Source: Daedaleopsis sinensis (taxonomy: Eukaryota > Basidiomycota > Agaricomycetes > Polyporales > Polyporaceae). Taken from it: a stretch of 64,000 nt of DNA. The DNA lies in NCBI GenBank assembly GCA_033807695.1, contig CM066300.1, forward strand, positions 4,030,001 through 4,094,000, written 5' to 3'. The notes below the pieces were generated by a model. That model searched no databases, had not been told where the DNA came from, and saw nothing but the letters and a program-made list of their open reading frames with translations. Below are positions 48,805 through 60,239 of the stretch, piece after piece; position 1 is the first letter of the stretch; the number at the start of each line of letters is the position of its first letter. Both the position numbers and the translations under genes were made by a program.

Positions 48805-49063
48805 TCAGCATGCTATAGGGTGGTGATACAGGGTTGCGTGGGCGAACGGCGAGAGCATGGGCGATTGATTATAGACGAGACAGCTGCGGGGCGCGCGCGT
48901 CAGCACTCAGCACTTCCTCTGAGCCTTCGTCCCGTGAACTTCGAAACAGACGGAGCGCGCGCGCGCGCACGGAAGCGAGGGGGGACGCGGGGACGGAAGA
49001 GCGGAAGAACGGAGGCGTACTCACATGGTAGAGCGAGAGACTATGATACAGTGCGGCGCGCGA

Positions 49064-49261
49064 TTACTTGAAGGGGCAGGTGGGCGCGTGCGCACCGCGC
49101 CAGCCGCAGTGGCAGCACTGGGGGGAGCTCGCGGAGGTGGGGCACGGCGCGGCGGCGACGGCGCGCGAGACGGGCACGGCGGAGGGCATGGGCGCGTGCG
49201 GATGTGATGGGCACGCGGCGGAGCGCGGGCAGCAGGAGGACGCGGACGCGGATGCGTGCAT
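49064..49261 (-). CDS. Small Cys-rich protein, 65 residues
   Basis: A minus-strand ORF from ATG 49261 to TAA 49064 codes for 65 residues with eight Cys. After a Ser/Ala start it has SCCPRSAACPSHPHAP, a central APC, then CCHCGWRGAHAPTCPFK at the C-terminus. The clustered CCHC...C and HPHAP segments suggest metal binding (metallothionein-like or a small zinc ribbon), which is inference. There is no clear signal peptide. The same frame is open upstream to 49663, but the CAA/CCA-rich low-complexity sequence there looks like 5' UTR, so the ATG at 49261 is preferred. It is the only plausible gene in a 19-kb repeat-rich region. Confidence 0.45.
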   Translation of the reverse strand: MHASASASSCCPRSAACPSHPHAPMPSAVPVSRAVAAAPCPTSASSPQCCHCGWRGAHAPTCPFK

Positions 49262-52116
49262 GGTGCTTGGTGGGTTGGTGGTGGTTAGAGGTTGGTGGTT
49301 GGTGGTGGTGGTGGTGTGCGCGGACGCGGGTGGTAGTGGTAGGCGAGTGGTGAAGTGCTCGGATGAGAGAGATGAGCGAGGAAGGCCGGATGAGGGCTGT
49401 GCGACGGAGGAGACGAGGACGGATGAGCGGAGGATGCTTGGGGAGCGGAATGGTGAGGGGAGACGGAGGCGGATCGAGCTTTTATGCAGGAGCAGGACGG
49501 ACGAGTAGCCATCCTGTGGGGGTGGGCGTCTGCGAATTAATGCGTTGAGAAGGGACGTCACTTGGTAAGTCGGTTTTGGCAGGTTTGGCACAATGGAAAT
49601 ATTATCGAAATAAGGACATAAAGGCGAGATTCCATCGACAATCATCCCGAAACGGCTAGACAACGAGATCGGGGGAGAAAGGGACTAGGCCGGATAAGGA
49701 TATGCAGCCACAAACTGTGCATGCTCGTTGCACTCGCCAGTCGGCCATAGCTCGCCCTCGGCGCACACCGTGACTCATTCCGCTCGTCCGCCAGTCCTCC
49801 CCCCCCGCCGCCCATTGTCCTCTGCTGACGCCTGCTGCCTCTGCCCGCTGCCCAAGCCTCCCTCATGGCCGTCGCCTATCACCCCCTGCGCTGCCCCAGC
49901 CTGATCCTGTGCCACTCGCACCTTTGTCTGCGCTCCGAACGGCCGCAGACGCAGTCGGCACGCCTCGAGGCTGGCGGAGGCGATCAATCCGCAACCGGGT
50001 GCGCCGGGCGTAAGCATCGAGCCACAAAGGCGTCGGACGCCCTATTGTGTCACGCCACGAGGCGGGAGGCGGGATTGGGTTTCATACCGCGGCTCGAAAA
50101 GGGCACTGGCCACAGCCGGAGGAGGATTGTGGCACGGTCGACGCGCGGTTTGGCGCGGAGGGAGCGAGGGATTGTCGGCCGCAAGGGCTCGTTCTCCGTG
50201 AGCTTCTATTTCCTTTCTCCCGCTCGAACGCCAAACCAGTCCGTGCACGACGGCGTGGATCGTGGATCGGCCGCATTGTCATTGTCACGGTGCGCAGTAG
50301 GTTGTGCAGCCACACGGTAGCGGCTGCCCCGCGCGATGTGATGCCCCCCGCTCGGCAGCAGCAGGCTGGGACGTCGTCGCGCGTGGCCGCCGACGGTGCG
50401 CGTTGCGAGGCAGTGGGCGAGCACGTCGGCCGAGGCAGAGCTGGCCAGGTCCGGGTAGATGGGGCGCATGCCGAGCAACGTCGCGCGTGTCGCTCACGAC
50501 TCGCCCCGGTCCGCGGAGGAGGATGTGTATCGTGTGGCGAGGACGCTTCCGAGCGCGGGGGGCGCCCGCGGGGGACGTTCACGCGTTCAGGTCGCGTCTG
50601 GGGGGAGGATGCTGCTGGATGCGTATAAGCCGCTATTAGCCGTCGGACAGAGTTCGTGTTGAAGCTCTGTGCCTTCACACCCGGAAGCGGCAGCGTCGTG
50701 TCTGGTCTGCACCCCGACGTGAGCTAGAGCGTTGGGTGCAGCGTCGAGCCCGGTCTGGACTGGAAGCACGAAGTCGGTGAAGAGCGTGTTCGGAGGGGCG
50801 TCCGGAGGTGGGCAGGGCGACCGCGGTGGGGAGGTCGAGCGCACCGGGCACGTAAGGCTGCTAGGCACGGAGGACGAGTATGGGCCGCTGGGAGCCCAGG
50901 ATCTGCCGCGAGCCCTGGGGATGTGCCCACAGACGGGGTGCGCACGAGACCGAGTGGGAGCGCACGTGGACGGACGGGGAGGCCTTCTCTTACGCGCGTC
51001 GACGAGAAGAGTCGGGGCGGGGGGCCGGACGAATACAGTGCTATACAGTGTGGCCTGCGGCTGCAGAGAACATTCAGATCGGCAGACGTCGTCGGCAGAC
51101 GTCGTCGTGAGTTCGAGGGCCGTATGCGTCATCCTCGCACTCGACCCCCCTGCTTTCCTCCGAGTGTCCTGCGCACACGGAGGTGTATTGGACCCCATTA
51201 TCTCCGTCGTCTGCTACAAATAACCACTGGCCCTAATAGCTTACAGCCGCACGATCCGATCTTGCGCGCGTCGTTGGCTGGGTGCATGTCACGCACGCCG
51301 TCGTTGCTCGCCCCCTGTGCGCCTTAGCGACCGCGCTCGCATCGATTCGTACAATCTGGATCCCAGTCTCCCCGGCTTCTCACTGCTTCTCCCTACTTAC
51401 ACGCGTGCGCACACCGCGTCATCACCACCACCACCACCCTCGCCCGCGCGCCCAGCTGCAGCTGTAAGCCACACCCCATAACCTCAACGTTACCTCTACG
51501 CAGATGCAGCCTGCGCAGATGCCGCCCGGCCCACAGGCAACCTGCGCGCGCGCGGGCCCGTCCTCCTCGAACCGGTTAGCGCGGCGCCCACGCTCGCCCG
51601 AGGGCTGCGCCTCGCAGTGGGAGCGCATCTGCGTCCATTAGTCCTAGCCGCCCCGTCCCCGCTCGCGGACTGTTCGCACTCGGCGGGCCCGTGCCCCCAG
51701 CCAGCCGCCCCGCTGACAGGCCTAAGTGCGCGGCCGACGACTAGTGCTAGTACTCAAGCTGCGTCCCCGTCCGATGCAAGTGCGAGGAATGTCGATGGGC
51801 AGCCACAGATCGCGCCCCTCCCCAACCCCCACTCCACCCCGTCCTCCCCGGGCTGGCGAGCGGGTGCATGCACGCAGGGCCACAGCGCACGCTGTCGTCG
51901 GCCTCGTTCGCAGGCCGATGCACCCCCCAGTGAGGCCGGTGGGGGCTGCCCTGTATCCGCTATTCGCTCGCTGCATTCATCGCGCTCTGTGCAGTGTGCA
52001 CCGAATGCGGGTGTCCAGCTGAGCCGCTGTTCCAGTCCATGCTTGCCGTGAAACGCTTAGCGCGGACGTGATGACCACGACCATGACCAGGTACCGGTAC
52101 GGGCGGAGTTGCCAGA

Positions 52117-52168
52117 TGTTGGATGTTGGATGTTGGATGTCGACGTTGGATGTTGACGATGGATGTTG
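52117..52168. repeat. (GTTGGAT)n heptanucleotide repeat, degenerate
   Basis: Three perfect GTTGGAT units followed by diverged units (GTCGACGTTGGATGTTGACGAT). Confidence 0.8.
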
Positions 52169-53344
52169 CATCGACACCCAGCAGTGGTGATCACGACCGC
52201 GACCGCGACTAGTGCGCGGACGCAGTGGGACGTGGGTGTGTTCTGTCACGCCCGTGCTTCTGCAGATGCCTTGGGTGGTCACCGGTCCACCTCCAAGACG
52301 GACGACTGCAGCCGCGACTCGCTAGTGCCAGTGGCGATGTATACTGCTGGCACCCAGAACCGTGCCCACGTCTGCTCCGACGTCCGCGCCTCGAGAAATT
52401 AATGAAAGATGAGGATGAGAGTCTGAGAGGAAGATAGCTATGGACATGGCACATCCGGGACGCGCGCTGGCTATGAGAATTCGGGCGCGCTAGGATATGA
52501 TACTAATAGCATGCGCAGACATACGGCTAGCGGGTACAGTACCCCGATGCAGAGACACTTAAGCACGGGCCCTTCCTTCCTCGAGAGAGCGGCGTGGACG
52601 CCCGCGGGGGGTTGCAACTTATCAACGTCAACAGCTGCAGTGTAACTTGTGCCTAAGGATTACATACAGCTGGCGGCGGCGGAGCCGCGCAGCTACGCTT
52701 CTCAGTGCTTCTCGGGCCTGCCCTGGTCATCCACCGCCAGTGCTATTCAAGCTAGTGCTGCCGGACGGCGGAAGGATTTCGAAGCTCTCCGAGCTGTTCT
52801 CCCGGCGGGGAAGCCTGGCACCTGCAAGCAAGTACTGCGAGCACGGCTGGCCCGTACGTATACGCGTGCTTGTCTGTCATGCAGTGGTACCGTACGCACA
52901 CAGACCGTGACACTCGTGCATCGGGTCCCTACCAGCGTCGTGCACCGTGCACCGTGGCCGTCCGTGTCCGTGTCCGATCCGTGCTGGGTACATCCCTGTC
53001 CGCGTCCGTGTCTTCGCCCGAGCACGCGTCGCATGCGGCGGAGCCTGAGGCCTGAGGCCTGAGTACACACGACGGATCCTAGGCCTCGCACCCGGCTACG
53101 GCTACGTATACGTCGCTTGAAGTTGAACGTTCCACTGTTCCAGTGGCACTAGCCCGGCGACGCCGACGGGTATGCAGTAGTGACCTTAGTGAAATCATAG
53201 ATGCCAGTGCCAGTCACGGTGCCACTCGGCTGTCCGCTCCTCCCCGCCGTCGAGGATGCACGTTCGCGTTCAAGTTCAATTGCAAGCATCACGTATACGT
53301 ACGCGTGCCTGCCCAGTGTCACGCCGCCGCGCCCTTCACCTCTT

Positions 53345-53384
53345 GCTTTCTCTCTTTCTCTCTTTCTCTCTTTCTCTCTTTCTC
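53345..53384. repeat. (CTTTCTCT)n octanucleotide repeat
   Basis: Five tandem CTTTCTCT units, a pure pyrimidine strand. Confidence 0.88.
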
Positions 53385-53433
53385 CGGGTCCCCTTTCTTG
53401 CGCTCGGTCCTGGCTCGCGGCTCGTGAGACACC

Positions 53434-53458
53434 GGAACGCGGAACGCGGAACGCGGAA
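53434..53458. repeat. (GGAACGC)n heptanucleotide repeat
   Basis: Three and a half GGAACGC units. Confidence 0.85.
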
Positions 53459-54241
53459 TGCCAGTGCGGCTGCGAGGGCATCCGAGTCTGCTGATGATGC
53501 CAGTGCACACCTGATCACGCATATCGCATATCGCATACCACATACCTGGGATACCACATATCTCGCAGCTCACAGCGCCGGCCTGGGGCCACACCACCAC
53601 TCACGCACAGATTACAGAATACTGAGCGCTGAATATGAATACAGTGAACATCGGCCAGGCACTAGCACTAGCAGCATCACTCGCGATGGGCCTGCCTCGC
53701 GGAAAAGGCGTGCCAGCCACAGTCCACAGTCCAGTCCACAGCGGCCGCTGCACAGCCTCCGGACGTAACTCTCGTCACGGGCCCGCACTGGCCGCGCGGT
53801 TCATGGATGACTTAGACTAGTCGCTCGGGCTCAGCAGAGTGGCATGGGGTGAGAACGAGGGGCCCGGGGGGGCTCCCGGGGACGTGCATGTCGACGTGAC
53901 GGAGGTGAAGAATGGTTAACGGGCTCAGTCAAGGTGCGACTGGTAGGCTGAAGGTGCGTGTAGAAGCGTGACTCCCGCCCGGGGGTGGTGCACGGTGAGT
54001 GGATCTTCCTCGACACTCAATGGCAACTGATCGCACGCAGAGCTGCTACTTCGAATTCAAGGAGGGCGAGATAATCAGGTCACATGGCTGGCCGCTGTCA
54101 CTGTCATGGCCAACGTTCTTCGCAATTGCAAGTCGAAGTCGAAGGTGCGCTTCTCCTTCTTCCCCACTCAGTACTCAGTCTCCGGGCGCGCCGGAGGAAG
54201 AGCTCGAGGCTGCCCGCGGGGGATCAGGCTTTCAGGGTCCT

Positions 54242-54278
54242 GGGTCGGGGTCGGGGTCGGGGTCGAGTCCGGGGTCGG
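54242..54278. repeat. (GGGGTC)n hexanucleotide repeat
   Basis: Four GGGGTC units and a fifth diverged unit. The G-runs could support a G-quadruplex. Confidence 0.83.
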
Positions 54279-55876
54279 ACGCAGGACAACGTCAAGCAGG
54301 CTAGCACGCAAGGAGTCAGGACGTACAGCACGTCCGGCGCCGGGCGTCGCGTTTCCAATTGCCATTGAATGGACGTGGATGTGTGATATTGATAATGAAT
54401 GGCCGCCATCATCGCTGCTGCTGCTGCGCCGCACATCGTACCCCGAGGGGCCTGCTTGCTCTGTGATGCTGTGGAAGCCTGGGCAGCGACCGGAGGGGCT
54501 TGGGGACATGGCGTAGTAAGCAGAGGGACGGCCCCCCGGCGCGATCGCGATATGTAGGATGTCTGCACCCTGCACGCATCTCTAGTCGTCTAGTCAGATC
54601 GTGATCAGCAAAATGAAGTGAATGGTCCGCGTACGGCTACGACGGTCGATGGGATCGCACGAGCCTGACCCCAGCCCGATCCCCCCCACTCCCGAGTGCG
54701 ACCCGAGTACGGCCCGCGTGCGATAGCAGTACGCGCGGGTCGGAGTCGACGTCGTCGATTATGACGCGGGCGAGCAGTGCATATCTCCGTCGGGTCGACC
54801 GGATCCTGGCTCTCGAGTTCGGCAGTACCTGCTCGCCGCAGCCCTGTTCGTGCTTCGCGGGCACGTGGTCTGGCAAGAAGGGGTTCAGCGGTGCGTCGGG
54901 GATACTTAGACGACGACGTCGTCGTCATTACGCCGTCGGTGCGAACATTCGGTACATTGGAAGCTTGCAACTGGATGGCCAGCTGCGCACGCACTGCACC
55001 CTCTCGATCGCCAGAGAGCGGTCTAGTCGAGGAAGGCATAGCGCGCCGCGTCGGGCTTCGTGCTGTCATCGTAACCCCAAGTCCGACTTGCAGCAAATCT
55101 TTTCCTACTCCGACGCCGGCACCGACGCCTTCTCGCGATGAGGATGAGGAGGACGTTAGTCACTAGTCAACGCCGAGCTCGGAGGATGATGACTGACTAA
55201 TGCGGTCAGCGTGACGGCTGCGTCAACGGGGCACAGAGAGAAGGTGCTTACATAGACGACAAATAGCGATCACCCGCACCGGGGGTGGGGTGCGAACATC
55301 ATAGGCGGTTGCATTCATGGGACACGGGCACATACAGTACACATACTCGGAACAAACATACACACGTCTTCTCGCACTATCATGAGCTACTCTTAGACCA
55401 TGCGAACACGCGACTGTATTCGAACGGCCGCACGACACGCCAGGAATAGACCGGGGGCAGACGGAGAGGGAGATCCAGGATGCTGAGAAGCCGGCCCAAC
55501 CCCCCGTTTCGCGACGACAATCTTCCAGCAGCAGAGCGCAGATGCCATGATGTCAATGATAGACATCCTCCCGCACACCAAGGGACGCAGCAGGAAATGG
55601 CATGTCGGGCGCGCATCTCTGCACACGCCGCTTCTGGCGCAGGCCACTGCCCCCTTCGAATCATCTCCTTCCGAGCCCTCCCCGTAACCGCATGCGCACT
55701 AGGCCCCAGATTGACTCGTCCGGAGCAGCGTCCCCCGCTCCTGAGCTTCTCGCCTATCTGAGCCGGCGGCATTCGTCTTCGTCTTCGTCTCCGTATCTCG
55801 CTCTCCAGGATTAGGCCTCCTCCTCCTTCCTCCTCCTGTTCTCTATGCGTTCATCGCAAACCGAGGGCGTGGCTTC

Positions 55877-58759
55877 TCAGCATCCCGCATCCGCGCCCGC
55901 CCTCGACTTCTTCGGCGCAAACGCATACCACTCCGGGACCTCGTTCGCCTTGGGCACCGCGCGCCGGCGCAGCTCCCGGAGCTCCGCCTCCTCCTCGAGC
56001 TCCCGTTGCCGCCGCCGCTCCTCGGCCAGCAGCTCGAGCTCGTGCTCGCGCGCGCGCCGCGCCTCCTCGAACCGCTCGCGCTCCTGCGCCCGCGACTCGG
56101 TTGCGAGCCCGAACTCGACCGGGACCGTCACCTGGATATCGGCCCGCTTCTGGGCGAGCACGGAGTCCTGGGCGGCGTGCAGCGCCTTGAAGTCCGGGAT
56201 CGGGTGGACGACGACGTGAGAGCGTTTGAGGGAAGAGGAGGAGGAGGAGGAGGAGGAGGAGGGGCCGGCACCCGCTGCTGACCTGTCCAGCTCGGCCTTC
56301 GTGCTGCTGCGGGCTTCCAAACGGGTCGAAGTGGCGAACTGGAACTCCGTCGGTCTCGTCGGTTTCGCGGGAAGTGAATTTGGGAGCTAGAAGCGGGGTA
56401 GATGCGCACATTAGCGATGGACTGAGTAAGGGAGACGCGCGGTTGAGTTTCAAGCGTGATGAAAAAACAGTGTGACCTGAGACGCAGCGGTGCGGTCCCA
56501 GCTTGTCGGGGACGCGACGTCCCATTGAAGGATAGTACGGCAATGCGCACCCATCATGAGAAGAAGTATTCATAGACAGCACGAATAGTCGTGATGAAAT
56601 GGTGGATGGGGAGGCACGCATAGCGCACAAAATAGAAACATTCGTAATAACGCCGAATGAAAGAGGAAGCGTACCTGTCTGTCGCTGGTCGTCGACGTCG
56701 GGCGAGCTGGCTTCTCTTCATCCTTGGAATGCTCCTGGACATTTGGCAGGTTCTCCCTCTGCGAGCGGTGCGCTGATCTGCCTATATCGCGCGAGCTAGC
56801 GGCGGGGCGGCTGTTTGGCAACGGCAGGCCTGGCCCCGGCTTCTCAGCTTTCAACGACATGCAGCCGCCGCCTTCGTGGACAGGGGCAGCGTTGGACGTC
56901 GAGCGTGAAGTAGGCACTGGAGGCTTGCGCGCTCCGCCGGTCTTCACTGCACGATCTGCACCGGGGACAGACACCGTGGCGGAGACGACGCGCCGTGTAC
57001 GAGACACGCCAGAGGGCCCAGAGCCCGTCGACGCCGCCGGGACATTTTTCGCTCGCGAGGGTTGCAACGTAGATTTTGGCTCCTTCGAGACAAACGCCGC
57101 CGACGGCCCGGTTGTAGTCTTGCTCCTCTTGCGGGTGTGCGTCTGAGGTTCGGCGACAGGTGATCCTGTGCGTTTCGTCGAGCTACGCATCGGCGACGGC
57201 GGACGGTCTAATGACATGGCCGCTGGTGGAGAAGGCTGATCGGGGGCGGGCGCAGGCGTCTCCTCATCGGTACACGAGTCCTCCATACGTGTGGTTGTCC
57301 CTAACGCGCCTTCTTTCCGCGGGGATAACTGGGAGAGCGTCAGGTATCCAGAGTCACAGTCGGGCTGCACCCCATCTGCACTGGAGGGGCGGTCCGTGAA
57401 CGGCGGCGGCACCCCATCCCGTTCCACAGTTACAGACAGTGGGTCAGGGTCAACCGCGGCCTCATTCCTGGGTTCACTCCCTGCGTCTTCGCGGTGGTCC
57501 TGCCTTAAATTACGGCCACAATTGTCAGCATGCCTTAGACGGTAGCAAAACCTAGAAAATTTACTTACCTGTGAGTGTTCTCGATCAGCTTCTGGCCGAA
57601 CGACATTAGCGTCTCGGCCAAACCGCCAGTTCGAAAAGGTTTGACATCGTTCTGCGGCAAAGCTGGCTGACGAGCCTTGTCTGCCACTGCTCTAGCAGAG
57701 CCCGCCACAGACTTTGATGTGGCTGCTTGCGCCGGACGGCGTCGCATAGCGGCAACGGCCTTTTTGCCCGAACTCGACAATCTCCGTGTCAACGACGCAG
57801 TCAAAGGTTTGAGTTTGGCAGGTTTGGTGACTGCTGCACTAGGAAGCACCTACATAACCAATTGCAGTGGCGGTGAATCAGTCCCGGGAACGTCCAACCG
57901 AATGCAGAAGCTGTCGTACCCTTTTTCGCTTCGCTTTGTCTCCGCCCGCAGCTTTCTTATGTCGCTCGATGAGATTTGTTGCGGGCCGTGCCTTGCATCT
58001 ACCCTGGTCAGGAACCACGATTGGGTTTCCTGTGTCCGTGCGCCTAGGAACGGACTCCGGGACATTCGGGAGGATGGCATTCGTGGGAGAGGACAGATGG
58101 TCGGCGTCGCCACCAATAACCTCATCAGACTGCGGCGGCATTTCCAGCGATGGTGTGGTATTATCTGCTCCAGAGGGTATGGACTCAACAGGCAGTTTCT
58201 CATGTAGGCGGGAGGGCTCAGGGGGAGGAGTAGGACGGGCAGAAGGGCCGGAAAACGGCTGTCTCACAGTTAGAGGAGGTGGAGGTGGACTGGCATTCAT
58301 AGACGTCTCTTGTGTACCGAGGAAATTGGCACCGTCGTCTGCCATCAGGAGGTCCTCGCTGTCCTCGGGGGAAGGCATTTGAAAGGAGAGGTCCCGCTTA
58401 CGCAATGGGGATAGTTCTTCAGAGAGGGCGGTGGAGAGCTCACTGGCGACCATGGCTCTATACGGGGTAGTCACTCCAGGACGGGGACGCACAGATGATG
58501 GCACGAGCGCTGCGCGTACTGGTTTCGAGCGTGGGGTGAGGTCGGTGAGAGTTAGAGGGGGCTGTGCAGAGGGTCTAGATGGGGGTGCGGGCGTGTTGAG
58601 AGCGTCATTTGCGTTGTTGAAAAAGTCGATGGTGTTGTCGGCAAGGAGGTCGTCAGCGTGGTGGGCTGAGGCCGGGATTTGAAACGAAGAGTCTGAGAAG
58701 TCGGCAATGCCGGAGGCATCGGAGAGGTCTGGAATGTAGTGGAGGCTGAGTTCGCCCAT
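55877..58759 (-). CDS. TPX2-like microtubule-associated protein, 4 exons, 819 residues
   Basis: Exons 58759-57920, 57849-57569, 57503-56675 and 56386-55877 join through GT-AG introns of 70, 65 and 288 bp to a continuous 819-residue frame ending in TGA. The C-terminal third is diagnostic. A first motif reads RPTEFQFATSTRLEARSS (about residue 661), and then PVEFGLATESRAQERERFEE leads into a long charged helix with LEEEAELRELRRRAVPKA followed by a proline/aromatic end (EVPEWYAF, KKSR). This is the TPX2 C-terminal domain pattern. TPX2 proteins bind microtubules and in animals activate Aurora A. The N-terminal two thirds are disordered and Ser/Pro/Thr-rich, with a basic KRSK patch. Residues 25-47 and 125-146 repeat a motif SFQ(I/M)P...DLL(M)AD...F(F/L). 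A (TCC)n tract codes for ten Ser in a row before the domain. A DIRS-order element ends 343 bp upstream. Confidence 0.75.
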
Positions 58760-58761
58760 AG

Positions 58762-59058
58762 TTATCCTGCAGAAGTCGTGTTACAGGTTCGAGTAGCTCC
58801 GTGCACACGATGGTAACGCTTCAGGGTCGGAAAGTGGTCTTGAATAAGGTGGTTGTAGTAAGTCTTCTTGTCTGTCGTGTCTGCGTTGGGTAAGATGTTG
58901 AGCTCCGGGTCTAGGTTCAAGGATAAGTATGTCTTGACAACGGAAAGATGAGCGTTCGGAGCAAGAGGAGGCGACTCCGAGCGAGACTCGACGCCAGAAT
59001 GCAGCCACATTGATTGACGCGACCTGAACCGTGGGAACAAGACGCGTCCTACGTGCAC
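58762..59058 (-). CDS. Hypothetical ORF between the TPX2-like gene and the retrotransposon
   Basis: A 98-residue minus-strand frame directly upstream of the TPX2-like ATG contains a protein-like block: SVVKTYLSLNLDPELNILPN, then KKTYYNHLIQDHFPTLKRYH. It ends 3 bp before the TPX2-like start codon and begins 44 bp from the end of the retrotransposon. It may be the 3' part of a gene cut off by the insertion, an upstream exon of the TPX2-like gene (a GT lies just after HGATRT), or a chance ORF. No domain is recognised. Confidence 0.3.
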   Translation of the reverse strand: MHVGRVLFPRFRSRQSMWLHSGVESRSESPPLAPNAHLSVVKTYLSLNLDPELNILPNADTTDKKTYYNHLIQDHFPTLKRYHRVHGATRTCNTTSAG

Positions 59059-59101
59059 GTGACCGTCACTTAGTGGCGGTGGCCTTCTTGGGGTTCTATC
59101 G

Positions 59102-59529
59102 GCTTTCTAAGGTTGCACGATTAGCACTATGGCTTCGTGCGTCCGACCACAATCCTTTGTGTCGGACTCAATCGCATCGTGGGTTGGGAAGAGACGGGAT
59201 TCCGGCGCAGACTCGCCTCGAAGAGGCTGTCCGGCCGCGCCCTGATTTCGGGTCCAGAGAAACATGTCGAGCTGCGTGACGCTCGCCCGGAGACCGACGC
59301 GCGTTGCGCGCCGCTCGGACGAGCCTAACTAACGTAGCCGACTCGACTCGCAGAGACGCGTTTACGCAGACCGTCCGCTCGCGCGCGTTCCGCGCGAGTG
59401 ACCTGCAACGCGAATCCGAGGAGGACATTCTGGACATCCGCAAATCGCTGGCGCGCGGCTGACATACGACGCTGCGCGTCGCGTGCCGGAATCTCGCTCG
59501 AGCGCGAGGTGGAAGATCGACTTACCACC
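59102..59529 (-). repeat. Terminal split repeat B2 of the retrotransposon
   Basis: 428 bp, starting GCTTTCTAAGGTTGCACG and ending CTTACCACC on the plus strand. It is identical to 59703-60131 except for one extra A and one C/T change. It contains short perfect hairpins such as CTCGCGCG-CGTTC-CGCGCGAG at 59378-59398. Confidence 0.93.
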
Positions 59530-59702
59530 AAGGCGCTAGGGTGTCGGTGGGTGGGTTAAAAGGTTTTTGGCGAGAGGACGATATGGCGGGAGGCAAGCTG
59601 TTAGGCGCCCCTGGGGGCCCAAGCTCTCCCGCATTAGTCCTCTCCTGCTTAGTAAGCCCTCGTTCGGTCCGCGCTCGCGAGCTCGCGCATTCCGAACTTC
59701 AA
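59530..59702 (-). repeat. Presumed A2 unit between the two B repeats
   Basis: 173 bp between the two B copies. In Ngaro/PAT elements this unit matches the left end (A1) of the element, which is outside the window, so the match cannot be checked here. Confidence 0.6.
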
Positions 59703-60131
59703 GCTTTCTAAGGTTGCACGATTAGCACTATGGCTTCGTGCGTCCGACCACAATCCTTTGTGTCGGACTCAATCGCATCGTGGGTTGGGAAGAGACGGGA
59801 TTCCGGCGCAGACTCGCCTCGAAGAGGCTGTCCGGCCGCGCCCTGATTTCGGGTCCAGAGAAAACATGTCGAGCTGCGTGACGCTCGCCCGGAGACCGAC
59901 GCGCGTTGCGCGCCGCTCGGACGAGCCTAACTAACGTAGCCGACTCGACTCGCAGAGACGCGTTTACGCAGACCGTCCGCTCGCGCGCGTTCCGCGCGAG
60001 TGACCTGCAACGCGAATCCGAGGAGGATATTCTGGACATCCGCAAATCGCTGGCGCGCGGCTGACATACGACGCTGCGCGTCGCGTGCCGGAATCTCGCT
60101 CGAGCGCGAGGTGGAAGATCGACTTACCACC
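59703..60131 (-). repeat. Terminal split repeat B1 of the retrotransposon
   Basis: 429 bp, nearly identical to 59102-59529. Lies 109 bp downstream of the recombinase stop codon on the element's coding strand. Confidence 0.93.
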
Positions 60132-60239
60132 CCGAGCGTAGCACAACAGTCGTATCTGACTCGCCCAACCACGAAGCTCGGTTAACTGCTGCTTTACTGA
60201 TCGTTAATACACTTGCACATTGAGTCTGAATTTTGAACA

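Larger units (their letters stand above)
44413..49063. other. GC-rich stretch without a supported gene
   Basis: Overlapping low-complexity frames occur on both strands, with repeats at 47287-47311, 48636-48714 and 48773-48804. A palindrome-like patch of ACTAGTACT words lies at about 44,920-44,942. Confidence 0.4.
49262..55876. other. GC-rich, microsatellite-dense stretch without a supported gene
   Basis: Contains tandem repeats at 52117-52168, 53345-53384, 53434-53458 and 54242-54278, a GGT-rich patch at about 49,262-49,315 and a TCC/TCG-rich patch at about 55,778-55,835. Frames on both strands give low-complexity products. No gene, RNA or mobile element is recognised. Confidence 0.4.

Noticed and set aside
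59102..60131. The two 428-bp repeats considered as a pair of LTRs of a short LTR element
   Set aside because: Only 173 bp separates them, no coding sequence lies between, and their position after a tyrosine recombinase fits split direct repeats instead.
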